64,000 nucleotides of DNA from Trichaptum fuscoviolaceum (lineage: Eukaryota; Basidiomycota; Agaricomycetes; Hymenochaetales; Trichaptaceae): positions 241,317 to 305,316 of the forward strand of contig CAJSYZ010000012.1 in the NCBI GenBank assembly GCA_910574455.1, in the 5' to 3' direction. The translations under genes and the position numbers were made by a program. The notes under the pieces were generated by a model. That model had not been told where the DNA came from. It made no database searches and saw only the letters and a program-made list of their open reading frames with translations. Below are positions 22,784 to 36,250 of this stretch, in pieces (the stretch's first letter is position 1; the number at the start of each line of letters is the position of its first letter).

Positions 22784-24215
22784 GATTCGAATCAAGTAGT
22801 CTGAGTCTAATGGTATGGTCGTAATGTATATACATGTATGTATTTCTGACTTCGGTTAATCCATACGTGATCAAGTTGGGAAAAAAGCAGAAGTCGAGTT
22901 TTGCTATAATGTGGTCGGCTTGGAGGTGTCCAAATACAAACAAATACTACGCCGGGCACGGATTGTCCCTGAGTTTGGTCTCGGCTCGGACTTGAACGAA
23001 AATCTCTTGCTTCTGCCCACTTGTCACTGGGACTTTGTCGCCTTTTACTTTCCTGTCCAACCACCTCGATAAGTCATAGTCATAGTAAACGGTACAAGCT
23101 TCCAAAACGCCAGCCCATTAGCTGTTTTTGGGTACGTCCACCAATGGCACTCCGGTGTGTCTTCAGTGCGCAGAACTTTTAGATTGCGTTGGTTTACAGT
23201 TGACGTGTTATTTCTGCACCGAAAGAAGCATCTACACAGTCGTGTCAGCAATAGCATCGTGCATTAGTGGGATGGTGTCCGGATAGGTGGTGTTGGTGAG
23301 TACTGTCCTTGGTTGCTGTTCTAGTCCGAACTTCAATCGGGAGTGCTTCAACACTCTGATTTTTGCGAGCATCGCCCATTCTCGCAATACCTTATTGCAA
23401 GCTGCTAAAAGACTCAGATGCACATATTCCGGATGTCCAATTCAGGATCAAGAGAGACGGTGGATCAGCGATACATTCATACATGTATGTACAACCCAGA
23501 ACAACTGGGTTTCATTCTTCGTTTCTATCCATACAGCTCGGCTATCTACTAGTACTTGGATGCCGAGAACTGCCCCCGAAGCTTGTGGAAGGCGCAGACT
23601 TCCGATAATCGATCAGGTGATGCTTCGCGTGGACTTTCGTGCTGTCCACGGACGCAATTTCAGAAGGCTTCTCTTCCGGCATCCCGGCGAGTTCGTCCTA
23701 ACTTTCGACTCCTATTCCCCTGTGCTAATATTGAGGATCGATGGATCATAGTGCTAACTAAATGGAATAGTATGCCTACAGATTTAATATTCTCGAATGC
23801 GCGCGCGTCCTCTGCTGAAGTCGAAGTCATTGGCACTGCATGCCACACCTTAGAAATCACGAAAAAGGGAAGTGTAAGATTCTGAGATACACAAGTACTG
23901 CCAGTATTGTATGTCACTTATTTATTAATATTTATGATGGGAAAACAGTACGTAAAAGTTGGAGTCATGTGCGCCCTTGCCAGTGATCACAAGGACTAGG
24001 AGAAGGAGGGCGATGGCTAGGGTAACCGCAAGATTAACTGTTCAGATTTGGAATTATTATGGCAACACAAATATAGAACGTGGGGATCCAAACGGTCTTC
24101 TACCCTCTGCCCATACGTACGGTTGCGGACAACAACGAGGTGAGAGGTTAATATTTCATCGCACAACACTCGTCCTCCTTCTACATCCTCCTTGTCAACG
24201 AAAGTCAATTTCGAC
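22784..24215. other. Unassigned stretch before MYND member 5
   Basis: A plus-strand frame at 23287-23751 (154 codons) has no domain I recognise, and no splice structure or paralogue supports it. Otherwise nothing identified. Confidence 0.3.
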
Positions 24216-26355
24216 ATGTCGGCGCACACTGGCCTTAATCAAATACTCATGGACACTTGCTTGCCCATATATGTTGGTTTATCTTCTCTCAACTCGTCAG
24301 ATAGCAGGACTGACTTGTCCGATAGAACCAAATCCTGGAAGCTGTGGACAGCTCTCTGGAAGATCTCTCAAATCTTCTAGAGAAGACGAAGATACCCCTC
24401 TCGCGAGACCTGGTCAAGACTAACCTCGATCTCGCTTGTGTATACTTGTCGAAAGATCCTCCTTCTGAGGGAGACTACTCCGATACAGCTCTCCGGCTGG
24501 GCAAAGATGCCTCCTATTCTTTCGTGCTTCTTAAATGTGTAACTCCCTATACACCCAACGTGCCTCTCGACATGAACGGATTTATGGATGTGTGGCCTCA
24601 AGCTTTCCGATGGTCTCAATACCTTCTATCCGCTATCCGCTACATCTACAGCCATCATTCGGAAGCAGCTGCTGACTCCGAGTCTGCGGCGAGTATCCGT
24701 TTTGCGATGGGGGTATACACCTTCTTGCACGTCACCGCTAAATGGCCTTCGCTGCGAACGGATCATAGTCAGGACAAAAGATTGTTCGAGTTCGCCGTAT
24801 CGTTTTGGGCCATGAAAGGTGTACCGCGATGTATTTCCGATTGTACAACAAACGCACTAATTCAATTCATGACTGGTCTGGATGGCGACACGCTTGTAAT
24901 CATGGATGCAATACAGTCACATTTCGAATCCGCTGGCGAAATCGCACGTCTTATAAGAGATCGTGCACGGTTGGTACTATCCGAGATGGATTTCTCCGAA
25001 ATGGTTGTGCACTATGGCCTATTAGCCCTTATTACTCGACCCGAGATGGCACACCCATTGTCCGAAGCTATTATAGCAGAAGGGGCATCGCCGTTTGCTG
25101 TGACTTCTCTCTCTGCCATACTGGATGCGAGAGGCTGGACATTGGAGGATTGGAGATTGCCCTCCGTGCTATGCTTACAGACGATAATGGCGGGCTGTCA
25201 ATATCCAGACTCCGGAAAGTTCGTCATAGAAGCCATCAATTGCGGGCTTTTGGAGGTCCTTTTCACAGTCGGTCAAATAAATGGACTTGAGAGTAGAAAG
25301 CTGGCCAACATCATTCTTGACGAGAAAATCCCTCTCTTAATGTATCGGAAATCGGTATTTGGAGCTCTTCGTCGCGGACATTCGAAATTCTCACGAAAGA
25401 TTGACCACCGACTTTTTGACTTCGGGCGTCTTCAAGCAGAGTTTAGAGATACTTGGAGGACCTTTGAGATTCTTTCTATGGAGCACACAGTTTTGCGTCA
25501 CATGTACGCTCGCGGAATACAGAATGTTTTTGTTTATTGCGGAAATGTGAGTCGTCATGTCATCCTTGCAGTTCCAGCGATATTGACAGACACGGCATAG
25601 ATCTTGTGCCCTGCAAGAAATACCTTAAAGTTGTACATGAAGTGCGCAGGGTGTAAGACTGCCTTGTATTGCTCGCAAATGTGTCAGAAGACGTCATGGA
25701 AGGCCCATCATAGGTTAGAATGTATGGATATTAAGAAAGAACTATGTATGTATGCTGTCCTTTGCATTCTCTCGGGCTGACGTAAAATTTCTCAGCGCAA
25801 TACGTCAAAACTCCAGGATATGATGAGGCATATCTGCTGTACTGGTCTGCCGAACAAGTAAGGCGCAACATCAAATCTATCCGTGCACAAGCGTCCAGAG
25901 TCTTTCCTGACACAGCATTTGAAAAACTGGCTATTGGCATGGGGACGGCACTGCCAGTGGACCAGTATGGGTCTGTCAATATTCACTTCAGCCCTCTTGA
26001 ACAGGGAACGGCAAGTGCGTACGAAAGGTACTTCAAGAACCTCGCACTGCAAAGAGTTGAGCGGGGTGACAAGGACGCCACGATGCTAGCGATCTGCTGC
26101 AATGACAGGCAGTCCGTCCCTACCAAATACTTTGTTGTCAGTATTTATAAGTCTGGTTCTGACCATTCACTTACGGACTGGCTAACGCTGAGACGAATGT
26201 GTAATGACGGAAAGATTCCCCGATGGCCTCCCTTTAGCTTAATAGATGATGTTCTCAGTTATGTTCTATTACAAGCACGAGACTCAAATATAAATTTCTG
26301 GAAAGCAAGATTTATTAATAAATGTGTAGATAAGTTCTTTAAGAACCTTGTATAG
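24216..26355 (+). CDS. MYND zinc-finger protein, tandem family member 5
   Basis: Predicted 660 residues from exons 24216-24272, 24326-25546, 25601-25745 and 25796-26355. Exon 1 (MSAHTGLNQILMDTCLPIY, 53-nt intron) is chosen for its 19-codon length and phase; exon 2 then starts NQILEAVDSSLEDL, matching the family. The long exon has VWPQAFRWSQYL. The MYND finger reads YCGN before the intron and ILC, MKCAGCKTALYCSQMCQ, HHRLEC after it. The C-terminal domain has VERGDKDATMLAI. The frame is intact throughout, so the gene can be functional. It lies just beyond the transposon-split member 4 and extends the array. Confidence 0.82.
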
Positions 26356-27268
26356 AATATAGAAAGTGATACCTGGTCTGACTTTAATACTTGATCTGCC
26401 GAAGCATAAAATGAGAATTGAAGACTGAAGTACTTAGTACATAAGTTACGCTGGTCACCCATTGCGGGAAGAACTCGCGGGTCGCGACTGGCACGTGCCT
26501 AGTGTCACATGACGAACTTCAAACTTGAAAGAAGTCAGAGTCACGCGTCGCAACATCCTGTACCAGTACTACGGCTATCATGTCTTAACCATCGACCACG
26601 ACGACCGCTCGAGGATGGGACCACAATACCTCAGAATCTTCGCTACACACCACCCTTACTTACGTCTATCATCAATTGGCAGGCAAGGCGTCGGGGTGTG
26701 TGACAAGCCACCCTCTCGGTAACGCTGGGGTGTTTTACGGGCACTGAGCGTAGGTTTGGTGCAGTGCCATGATGCCATCTGCACGCCTTTGCAGCTTCGA
26801 GAGTGATGAAGGATGATGACGAGGACCACAATCAGCAATATATCTGCGAGACTGCGACTGAAGTCAATACTTCTAGTTTAGGTAACTACAACACAAACTA
26901 CTTGAAAGGATTCTCCATTGAAGCATGTTTCGGTCTTCTAGGTCTATAAATTAGGAATTAGTTATCCGTATACTTGTGAGCCAAATTGCTTAATACATTT
27001 CTCCGACTATCTCGAGTTAATCCGACTAACTTCACTTCTTGCGAAGGCTACGATCCTCAATGAAATCTAAAAAGGAAGATTGGAAATCTGGTTCGGGCTG
27101 ACGTTGCTGTAAGTAGTGCCTCCCGAAATGTCTGTCGTGATTGCCACAACCCATATATATAATCTACAGTCCCGTGCTCGCCAGGTGTTTGCGCCGATAT
27201 CTCCCTCTCCACCACTCGTACTTACTGCTACTACAAGACGCCTTAACGCGCCAAGAAGATACCGAAAG
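26356..27268. other. Intergenic stretch between MYND members 5 and 6
   Basis: No gene or element recognised; probably promoter and 3' flank. Confidence 0.35.
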
Positions 27269-29413
27269 ATGCCAACCTACGTCGCTGGTACTTCCAACAG
27301 AATCTCAACCTCTGAAGCCCTACTTGTGAGTATAATTTGTCATTCATTCGACATCACTCGCCCAACCTCTGTCGCAGGTAATAAGCCACGCCAGAAGTGG
27401 GTCATTCGACTACATGTTCGCGCTTGCTCCTAGGTTCAAAGACATGCCAATTAATCTTCACAATGAGGCCTATGTCGTGGCTTGCGAACACATTGAGAGG
27501 AATATTCCTCCAACAGGCGTGTATCTCCATGCAGCGCTTATGCGCGGGGAGATTATCTGTTTTTCCTTCATCATCATGCAAAACATCTTTGATTCCTGCT
27601 CGCAAGCTGTCCTTGATGCCGAACGATTCGTGGTGCTGTGGAATCGTGCGTCTGCGTGGGCCTCATACCTTCGGCATGCCGTGGACTACCTTCGCACCCA
27701 TGGTATGAGCAACGATCAGAAGGACACATGCGTTTTATACGCAGAGGGGATATCCAGCTTCCTCAAAGCGTCGAAGATAAAGGGATGCTTTCATGTAGAG
27801 AACATGGTCAACTCTATTGCGGAATTCTGGGCGATGAGATCCGAGATTCCGGAGATAGTGGACCACACAGCCGATGCGATGAAGTTCTTTCTGTCGTCTA
27901 TTGGAGATCCTGTTCTAGATGCGCTGCTCGACCGCCTTCAGATAATCTTCAGCACCTCACGGGATGTTGCGTTGCATGCCATGAATAACGTGCGCATGGC
28001 GTTGTCATCCAACATCGATAGAAGAACGTCCACGGATAGGGTTCAATACTTCGTGTTGTTGTTGCTTGTCGTGTTACGGCCCACACACGTCATCAGTAGA
28101 GCCGTCCTGAAAGAGGGGGCAATTTCGCTCGTGTTGGATACTATGTCTCATATACTCAGCGAGACCAATCTAGACGATAAACAGCGTACTCTGCTTGAGG
28201 TTTGCATACAAATTGTTTCGCACGCCTATATGAGGCCATGCGATGGATGCACTTGGATACGTCAAGGCTTCAAACACGGCCAACTCAATATCCTCGTTCA
28301 GCTTATGAAACAGCTACCGATCCTGGACCAGGAGTCCCGTGATGTCGTACGCGAAATGCTCACCGGATCCATTCTTCCCTATCTGCACCTCTCCGGTACT
28401 TTCAAACTTGCACGACGAGACATGATAAGCTTCACTACAGAGCTCAACAACGTTCCGTTCAATATCCAGGAGCTTCCGAACGGCTTCAGGGGAGTCTGGA
28501 CTGAATTCGAAACATCTCTGTTGGAACATGCTATTCTGCGGTGTATGCGATCCCTGGGTTATGAAGATGAAGATGTTTATTGCGGCAATGTAAGTGACTA
28601 CAATAGTCTATTTAATTAGACACTTAAATTCTTCTGCACCAGGTCGCCTGTCATACGAGAATGCCGCAACACCAGTTCAGGCGATGCGAAGCATGCAAAC
28701 TTGCGATGTATTGCTCGCAGGCTTGCCAGAGGAATGCATGGGAGTTGGGCCACAGGCTAGAATGTCTCGGAATTGTGAACTACCAAGGTACGTTAAATTT
28801 GTAGGATATGTAGCTCTTTAGTTTACTAAATGTCGTACCACTAGTCTTTCGAGCAGCGATAACCAAAAGAGACAGAAGCTATCTCCTGCACTGGGTGCTT
28901 TTGAAGCTGACACCCCTTATCCCAAACCTTCGCCGGCTTGCCCTCGAACAGTTCCCCAATGTTGCCTTTGAGGAGATCGGTCTCTGTGTGGATCTTACTT
29001 GCTGGCCGATGTCAGTACAACTACACCCTCTCCAACTCGCTCCTAATTTACACGACCGTCCGGAATTGGGAACACCACGCGCAATGCACTTCAGGAATCT
29101 AGCCTTGAGGAGGGTCCAACAAGGAACCGCGAACGCAACAATGTTGACAATCCTTCACAACAGAAAGCGTGGCAGAAGCGTTCAGTATGCAGTTGTGGAA
29201 CTGGACAAGAACCCCCCTGAGGCGCCGTTAAGGAGCGAAAATTCCCCGCGGAAATTTGTTGTGGACTCGAACCATAATCCCATTGCCGCAACGCGGGATA
29301 ACGTTGACGTGATCTTGGCGGGATTGAATAGAGTTTCGAGACTTCAGCGCAAGAGCATATGGTCGCCCGGTCTTCTGCGATCACAGGTTCGAGCCGTGAT
29401 GATTCATTCTTGA
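27269..29413 (+). CDS. MYND zinc-finger protein, tandem family member 6
   Basis: Predicted 656 residues from exons 27269-27325, 27378-28589, 28643-28787 and 28857-29413. Exon 1 encodes MPTYVAGTSNRISTSEALL with a GTGAGT donor; exon 2 begins VISHARSGSFDYMF, the family start. The long exon has the diverged motif LWNRASAWASYL. The MYND finger reads YCGN then VACH, RRCEACKLAMYCSQACQ, GHRLEC. The C-terminal domain keeps YLLHWVLLK, but the RGDKDATML motif is diverged to QGTANATML. Intact frame. Last member of the array on this side. Confidence 0.84.
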
Positions 29414-32400
29414 CATTCCTAAATCCTGTATAAAACATATGTATGTACTTATCTTGCGATTCGTGAGTCGTGATGCAAATGGGAATTCCTTTTTATGTGC
29501 TGATCAACTATGTAATCCACGATCTTCAAATCTTTCGGGTAAGTTATTAATCTCGTATCCAGACGCAGAAACGAGCGCATAAGCGCAAGAGTTGTGCCCA
29601 TCCGTACAGCTTGTCTTACGCATCGGAATAGAGCTGCCATTCGGAAAGGCAGGAGGCCGATCCATCATGGTTGCGGGTGACGATAAATTCTTTTGCATTC
29701 ATAAGCACACATGAGTCTTGTCTGAGTCTGAAAGACACGATAACAAGACTGGAGGAATGAAACTAGATTCTCTGTGAACAATATTTGACAATATTCTCGA
29801 ACATCCATAACGACCGCTCTTCCTTCACCTCTTCGCATTGGCCACGCTGTCTTTGACCACTCGAGTAAGATGGCGCGAGACGAGATGGCACCACGATTGT
29901 CGTCGTCAATGCGATAGTTGCATGGGATGCTCCGCAGCGGCTGCCATGGCGCAAAGTTTGGCTGGCAGGCCAAGGCGCGAGTCCGCTAGTTTTATACGCA
30001 AAGAGCTTGTGTACCGCCTTCGACTTTTATTGAGGACGTCCGTATCAGACGCCAAGGCAAAACGTGCAAACTGCGTGATGGGTCTACGAAAGGCGTCGCC
30101 GACGAGCATGCTGTTGTTAGTTATAAAGGAAAACTAAGAGTCTCGCTCGATAAAAGAATAAAGTACTACTCACGTAGTTTTTTTATTAACGATGCAACTG
30201 GGTGATTTAAGTTAATCGGCGTAGCGTGACGAAGTTTTCCAGTAGGACGCTGCGTCAGTTGTAAGGACCCGATCGTTCTTGTAGCAATCGCGGCCACTTT
30301 CCTTATCATACAGAGATATCTTCAGCAGCCATTTGACATCACAAAGAAGATTTAAACTCACTTTAAGTCTTCATAGGCTCCTTGACTCTTCTCTGAGCCT
30401 CATCCATGAACCGCACGACGATCATCATCTTTCCCGACTTCTCCCGTTCCTCGGCGTTTCTCAACGTGTCCACAATATCCTACTCCAGCGCTCACGCGAT
30501 CTTGTACGCGCTGACGAACGAGAGTTCCAGAGATGAGTCGCGCGCACGGATAGACCGGTGTTCATCAAGGTAACAAGAGCGTTTTCGTACATGAGCTGCG
30601 CTGGACTGTGACAATGCCATATGTACAACATCGACTTTGAGGTGAAGCTGTGGATGTGTTTGTCGGAGAATGACTTTGCGAAGATGATGGAACAGCGATA
30701 CTAGTGAGCTTCATGCTTGCAGGCAAGACGGCAGAGGTCGAGGACGGAGTACTAGTGGGACGCAGTCAGAATGCATGGGTCAGAAGGACCACCTCTGGGG
30801 AACATTAGACTGTTGTTCGAGGAAGCGGGTATGAAACTCACCGTCTATCCTATGGAGTCGGCGTCTTCACAATCTCCTTCATCACTTTTATCATCTTCCG
30901 GTCGTCCTCAGATGTTCTTCGTCGCTTCGTCAGATGGCGTGGGTCAGTCGGATAGCGGTATGCTTTGAGCTGAGCAGCCAGTCCTACGTGTTCGACCATG
31001 CATTCTTTTCATAATAGTAGTGAGCAATCCGGCAGGCGGAAGGAAGAGCTTAAGCTTACCATGATGTCCATCCCTTCGCCTTCTCCAACTTCGGCCTTCA
31101 CAGCCTCGCAGATTGGCGCATCGGTGACGTAACGGATTCCAGCGCATTTTCCAAATTCCTTCCTCCCTCGCCGTGTCTGGTAACACACTCTCAGCTGAGT
31201 AAACCATACGACCTATTCGTACCGTCTGAGCGGGAGAGTGGACAGTTCTCCGGCCCTCGAGTTGGCTGCTGATGTGAATGGGGCGAGCATTGGCGAGCTC
31301 GATGGGATTACTGGAGGATGTTCCAAGTTCCAAATGTGATGCGGCCATGGTATGGATATCCATAACTGCAAGAGTCACTAAAGAAACTTGTAGCTTCGTC
31401 CCAAACATGTCGAGAATTCCGATATGCCACAAAGACGCTTCAATGTTACCATTAAGCAGGCCATTCACTTGTGCAATAGACTCACCTAGCATCTTCGCAA
31501 CCGGACCCGCCTCTTCTCTCCTCTTTCACTGTCAGAGCGATGCCTTCTTGCGCTCTAATGATTACACAGGTATTTTCGAAGCAGCACATGCACGGTAACA
31601 CTATGAACGTCTCCGATAGCGATGGATTAGCTGAAAACAAGGTATATCAGAAGGTTAAGAAAACCTAGTTTCGACAACGAATATTTCTGGGACGTACACA
31701 AATCATCCGAATTTAACCTCCTCCGCTCGAACACCAACCATCCCTACCGCCTTTTCGGTCAACCGCACCCCATCGACACGCCTCAACCCAATAGACCATC
31801 GCACCAGACCCGCCGAAGAAGAATGTCTAGCGCTCAGAGCGCCCGCAAGTCACGCAATGTCGATTCTGCTCCCAAGGCCCTTCGATGTAGCGATTTTGCG
31901 ACGCGCGATAGTAGGACGTGTTGAGGACTGTGATTATGCATCAGGGAAACTACTTTTTGCTTAAGGCGACTGACGCGTCCTGACGCTGCCTTAAATGGAC
32001 TGAAGGGTTGCTATGCCTGTCTGAAATCTACTGATATGTTGCTATGCCTGTCTGAAATCAACTGATGGCCTGAACACACTGAAATAAGCCAATTTTCAGG
32101 ACACACTCAGTACGTCAGTACATCAGGAGGTCAGTCAAGCATAAGTAAAGACTAAGTACAAGCATGTACAATTCAAATGTCATAGTAAGTACAAATCAGT
32201 ACACCAGTAATTCAGTACGCCAGTATTGTAGGCTGCGCGCTGCTTTCCTCTCGCCTTCGCTGATAAGGATGTTCATGCTTTTTGTTGTTGGCTGAACGAC
32301 TCAAGCACATTTGCCTTGTGCGCTTCGAGAATTGTCCGACTTCCGCCCAAGTGGCATATTCTTCCTGACGCCTGAAACAATTGTCAAACATAAATTCCAG

Positions 32401-32670
32401 AGTTCTTACTACGGGTTTTCGGAGGACTCGGACATACTATTTTCAATCTGTTCCGAAAGCAATTTCTCTCTTGTCCGATTGCGCACGTTCTGATCATTTT
32501 CCCTCAAGGTCCATGTTCTTGAATTACCCTCCACCTTGAATGGTCCGCCGTAGCCGCTCGTGTCAATTCTCGTCACCGCAACCTATCGATCTAGCTCTGC
32601 TTCTACATCCTTGAGAAGCAGATTGCCTCCGGTGGGAAGTGGGGGTAGATCTCGGTCTGGCAGTTGTTTG
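29414..32670. other. Unassigned, probably decayed DNA
   Basis: Open frames up to about 180 codons occur on both strands (for example minus 30944-31492), but none shows a domain or intron pattern I can support. The receiver domain expected after the neighbouring kinase pseudogene was looked for on the minus strand and not found. Confidence 0.3.
32008..32066. repeat. Direct repeat, two copies, 31-bp spacing
   Basis: TTGCTATGCCTGTCTGAAAT occurs at 32008 and again at 32039. The following 150 bp is rich in TCAGTAC and CCAGTA motifs. Confidence 0.7.
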
Positions 32671-32671
32671 T

Positions 32672-35110
32672 TCAATAGGGAGTTTTGGTCTGACGCCAGA
32701 ACGATCGGTATATATCGCAAGTGTTCATACTCCTGGTTTGTTCCTTCTGGATCATCCGAAAAGTGTTTGAGTAAGGCTTTATACTGTAGCTCGAATGCAC
32801 TTTAACAAGATGACTTACGGCCGTCAGCGAATCAACAAGTATCCCATCGATATGTAGGCAACACTCATTATCTGCAACTTCGCTCACGTCGTAAGGCTTC
32901 AGAATAAGCTCTGTGATACGCATCACTACACCTGTTCGGTCGTCCAGCGTATTGGCAAGCCGGATTTTCTGCTTCGCAAATGCCTGGTTCATCGAAAGTA
33001 CGTTCTCGGTGGACAACTGGCTGATTTAGGAGGTGGTCGTGAACTTCCCTTGCCCAGCTCGCTCTCAACTCACATCGTCTTATTCATCAGCGACACAACT
33101 CACTTCGATACTGATTGACCAAGGACAGCACCACCGTAGTCCTAGATTTAAGAAAGTAAGGACCACTACAGGCCGGAACAAATGACTATTCGAGAAGAGC
33201 TCACTCGAGTGGTTGATCCATCCCCTCGCACGAACGTACCACAGATCAAGTTCACTGTACCTTTCGTAATACCGATACCGTATCCGTGAGACAGAACTCT
33301 ACCTTCACCATCGAGTCCTTGATGCCAACCAGACGGCACGACAGCGCAGCATGTCCGTTCCACACGACCTTGCTCGAGGTGAACTTGATAGCGTTGCCGA
33401 CAATGTTCGTAATGACCTGGCGCAGATGCAGCGAGTCACCGATGAGCTGATCAGGAATGTCTGGGTAAACATCATATGTGAGGTCGAGGTTGTTTTGCGA
33501 TGGTCGTACAACGAGAGTCTTGAGGTTACCGAAAACCGTGTGTCTCAGTGAATACCAAACTTGCTCTATCGTCATCCTGCCTGCTTCGAACGTAGTAATT
33601 AATCGAAATATTAGCAACTGAATTCGGAAGCATCGGCGGCGGATTAGCTTACTCTTCGAGATATCCAAAATATCGACATTAATCAATAGCAGACTCCGAG
33701 CCAAACTATGCACCAGCAGAAGACTCTCGCGCTGACTCTTATTCAAATTGCTATCCAGCGTAAACTCTTTCATGCCAATGATACCGTTCATAGGGGTCGA
33801 ATCTCATGAGACGTGTTCGCCAAGAACTCCAACTTGGAGCGACTGGCAAGTTCGGCAGCTTCACGAGCGGCGGCGTTCTTCTAAATCGACTCGCGCAAGT
33901 AGTGCACAATTTAATTGATTTGATGAGTCTCAAAGGATTCCATCTCGCCTGAGCCTTTGACGGTGATGAAACACGTGAAGTCGCCGTTTATACTAGTAGC
34001 TGCAGTACTGATCTGCGCGAAACCACGCACTTCGGTCGTCAAGTTTCCGGCCATGGTGTCAACAGCCATTCTATTCGGAGTGCGTTCAGTAAAAACCACA
34101 CTACACAATTCAGCGGAATGCTAGTGAAATAAACATACGTGATTTTTTGCTGTGACATGAACATTCTCGATTTCAGCTTGAACACCGAGTTTTTTCGTTC
34201 TGACTTCCCGCGCGACTTTGGTCACCCCCGCAGTGAAGAGAGCCAACTGGTCAACCATGCCATTGATGGCCAAGTCCAGAATATCACCCTGAACAGACAC
34301 GCCCACGATCTCCTGCGTCAAGTCGCCACGAGCGACGGTCGTAGTCGCGACAACAATGGTACGCACTTGAAAGTTCACCTGCGTCAAAGAAAAGTGAGAC
34401 AATTCTCTCCAAGACAAAAGCGCAGCATAGGTTGACCGCCCATTTGCTGTACTAGTAGTCACAGTCTCGAGCTCCATCGCCCGCGAAGTTGTCCAGATCA
34501 ATAATTGTCTAACACATTTAGCTTCGGTTAGATCTGTGTTGATATGATATGTTTGAAGAGCAAAGTATCCGAAATAGACGCATGTGGTTTCGCTGATGAA
34601 TAAACCAGTATAAGCCTAGTAATATAATAGCAAGAAGAGAAGTCCGTACTTATAGTTCCAGAGGCTTCAAAGGTTGCGCTTATTCTCTTCCCTCGCATGC
34701 CCTCATAGATGTTCGCCACCGTAGTCCGATGCTTGTGAACTAGATGTAGCGCCTAGGTTCACGCTACCTTCCGGCGACTTGCTAGAGATTGGCCGGGAGA
34801 TGCTGGCAGCTGTTTCATGGAAAGATGTTCGCCTCGCGTCATCGCGTTTTTCACTATCGGAGGTGTATCACATTCAACTAGAGGTATGAAGGTGTCTCAC
34901 AAGACGGTATGAGGTGGTGTTCCGAGGCCGGGGCCGGGGCCGTCAGCCTGCAATTGACGGACGCGAGATTTACTACGTTGCAATGGCGGTTTCGGCGCAG
35001 GAAACTGATATGTGAAGCGAGGGGCATCCAAGGACACATGCGCAAGGCTGGCGCGGGATCGGTCGTGTAGTTCATCTGCCCCCTCATCAATAGCGTCCTC
35101 TGCCACCTCT
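32672..35110 (-). pseudogene. Group III hybrid histidine kinase (Nik1/Os-1 type) pseudogene
   Basis: Reading from 35110 downwards: an N-terminal remnant; a HAMP repeat at 34501-34121 (VARGDLTQEIVGVSVQGD); a second at 34108-33911 ([16 protein letters not shown]); the H-box SHEIR at about 33810-33795, broken by a frameshift just before MNGIIGM; the dimerisation and ATPase part 33791-33252 (SLLLVHSLARSLLL, LRQVITNIVGNAIKF, an apparent unspliced intron between); then the linker near 32900-32980 (ILVDSLTAVSHL). In other fungi the family senses osmotic stress and fungicides upstream of the HOG pathway. Multiple frame breaks and absence of a receiver domain make it non-functional. Assignment rests on remembered family sequence. 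Confidence 0.8.
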
Positions 35111-35780
35111 TCAATCGTCAGCGGACGGCCCTTGCCCTTCCTTTCCTATAAGGCGGTGTCGACTCTAGTTGAAGACGAAGGATTGTTACTATTTTTTGAT
35201 GAAGATCACAACAGTTGGTGATGCAACATGTATCGGCCTATCCTCAGCGGGTGTCGTTCGAAAGGTAGAAGATGCTCGCTTCAGCGTGCACGTCGGAGCT
35301 CCTCTCACTATAACAAGGCCGCCCACCTTCTCCTCTCCAGGTACTAAAGACAAATGTGAGTGATAAGATCAAGCAAGAAGCACGTTCTCAGACGTACACT
35401 ATCGTTTTTTGGTTCATTCGGAAATGTTGAAGTCTAGGCGAGTTCAATACAAGCTTGAGGGTAGGATAAAACATAACTTGTTCAGGCCAATAAGTGGTCT
35501 TATGGAATGGGTGGGGGATGGCGGAGAAGTGCTCATAACAAGACTGGAGAACGTACACTGTGTCGTTGAGGGGACGCAGTGGTAAAAAGTTCAAGTTCAA
35601 GTTCAAGTGCAAGTGCAGTCCGAGTCACGGTGGCAACTTGAACTTGAACTCTTCAAGTTCCAATTTTAGATTTAAAGCTCCACTGGAAAGCATCATCATG
35701 GCAAGCAATCCGAACAGCAGACAGACACCATTGGCGACATCTTCCAAACCACTTTGATACCTCAGACTACGGTGATCATT
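35111..35780. other. Intergenic stretch left of the Gypsy element
   Basis: Near 35589-35608 the run TTCAAGTTCAAGTTCAAG occurs, a stacked form of the TTCAAGTT micro-insertion word. No gene seen. Confidence 0.5.
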
Positions 35781-36247
35781 TGTTACGTTTTCTTACTATG
35801 TCAGCGGCCCCCATTACTCCGAACCCTTCGCCCTATTTGTTTCTATTCTTGTTCTGCTCAGTCATCCTCCGATGTAACCCTCAACCCTCAGCCAATCCCA
35901 ATGTTACACATGTACCCTTTGCCCTAACCCTTTGCCCATCGCTCTCACACTATTATTAGTAGCCTATCGTCTACTCTCTTATTGTTCTCTTCTTACTCAT
36001 CTTCCGATGTACCCTTGCTCCGCAGCTACAGTATATAAACCCCTGTACTTAGCATGATCGAACTCTAAGTTCGATCTCCTTTGTCAAACCCCCCGTCTCT
36101 AGTCTCTGCTATACATCTGTTTCTCTCTACTCTACATCGTAGGCCTTTGTCCATACAACACTTAGTGTCGAGCCCTAGCTCCGCTATCACTGAGCAACTT
36201 AACGTTGCGTTCCCCAACTATACGAGACCGTAAGTTGAGACGTAACA
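35781..36247 (+). repeat. 5' LTR
   Basis: Carries a TATATAAA box at 36032-36039 and, 27-38 bp further, TAAGTTCGATCT (36066-36077), which is complementary to the primer site after the LTR. The transcript likely starts near 36065. Confidence 0.93.
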
Positions 36248-36250
36248 ATT

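Noticed and set aside
30944..31492. Missing receiver domain of the histidine kinase
   Set aside because: I searched the minus-strand translations of this stretch for the receiver-domain pattern (acidic pocket, DVxMP-like phospho-acceptor, KP) and found none.
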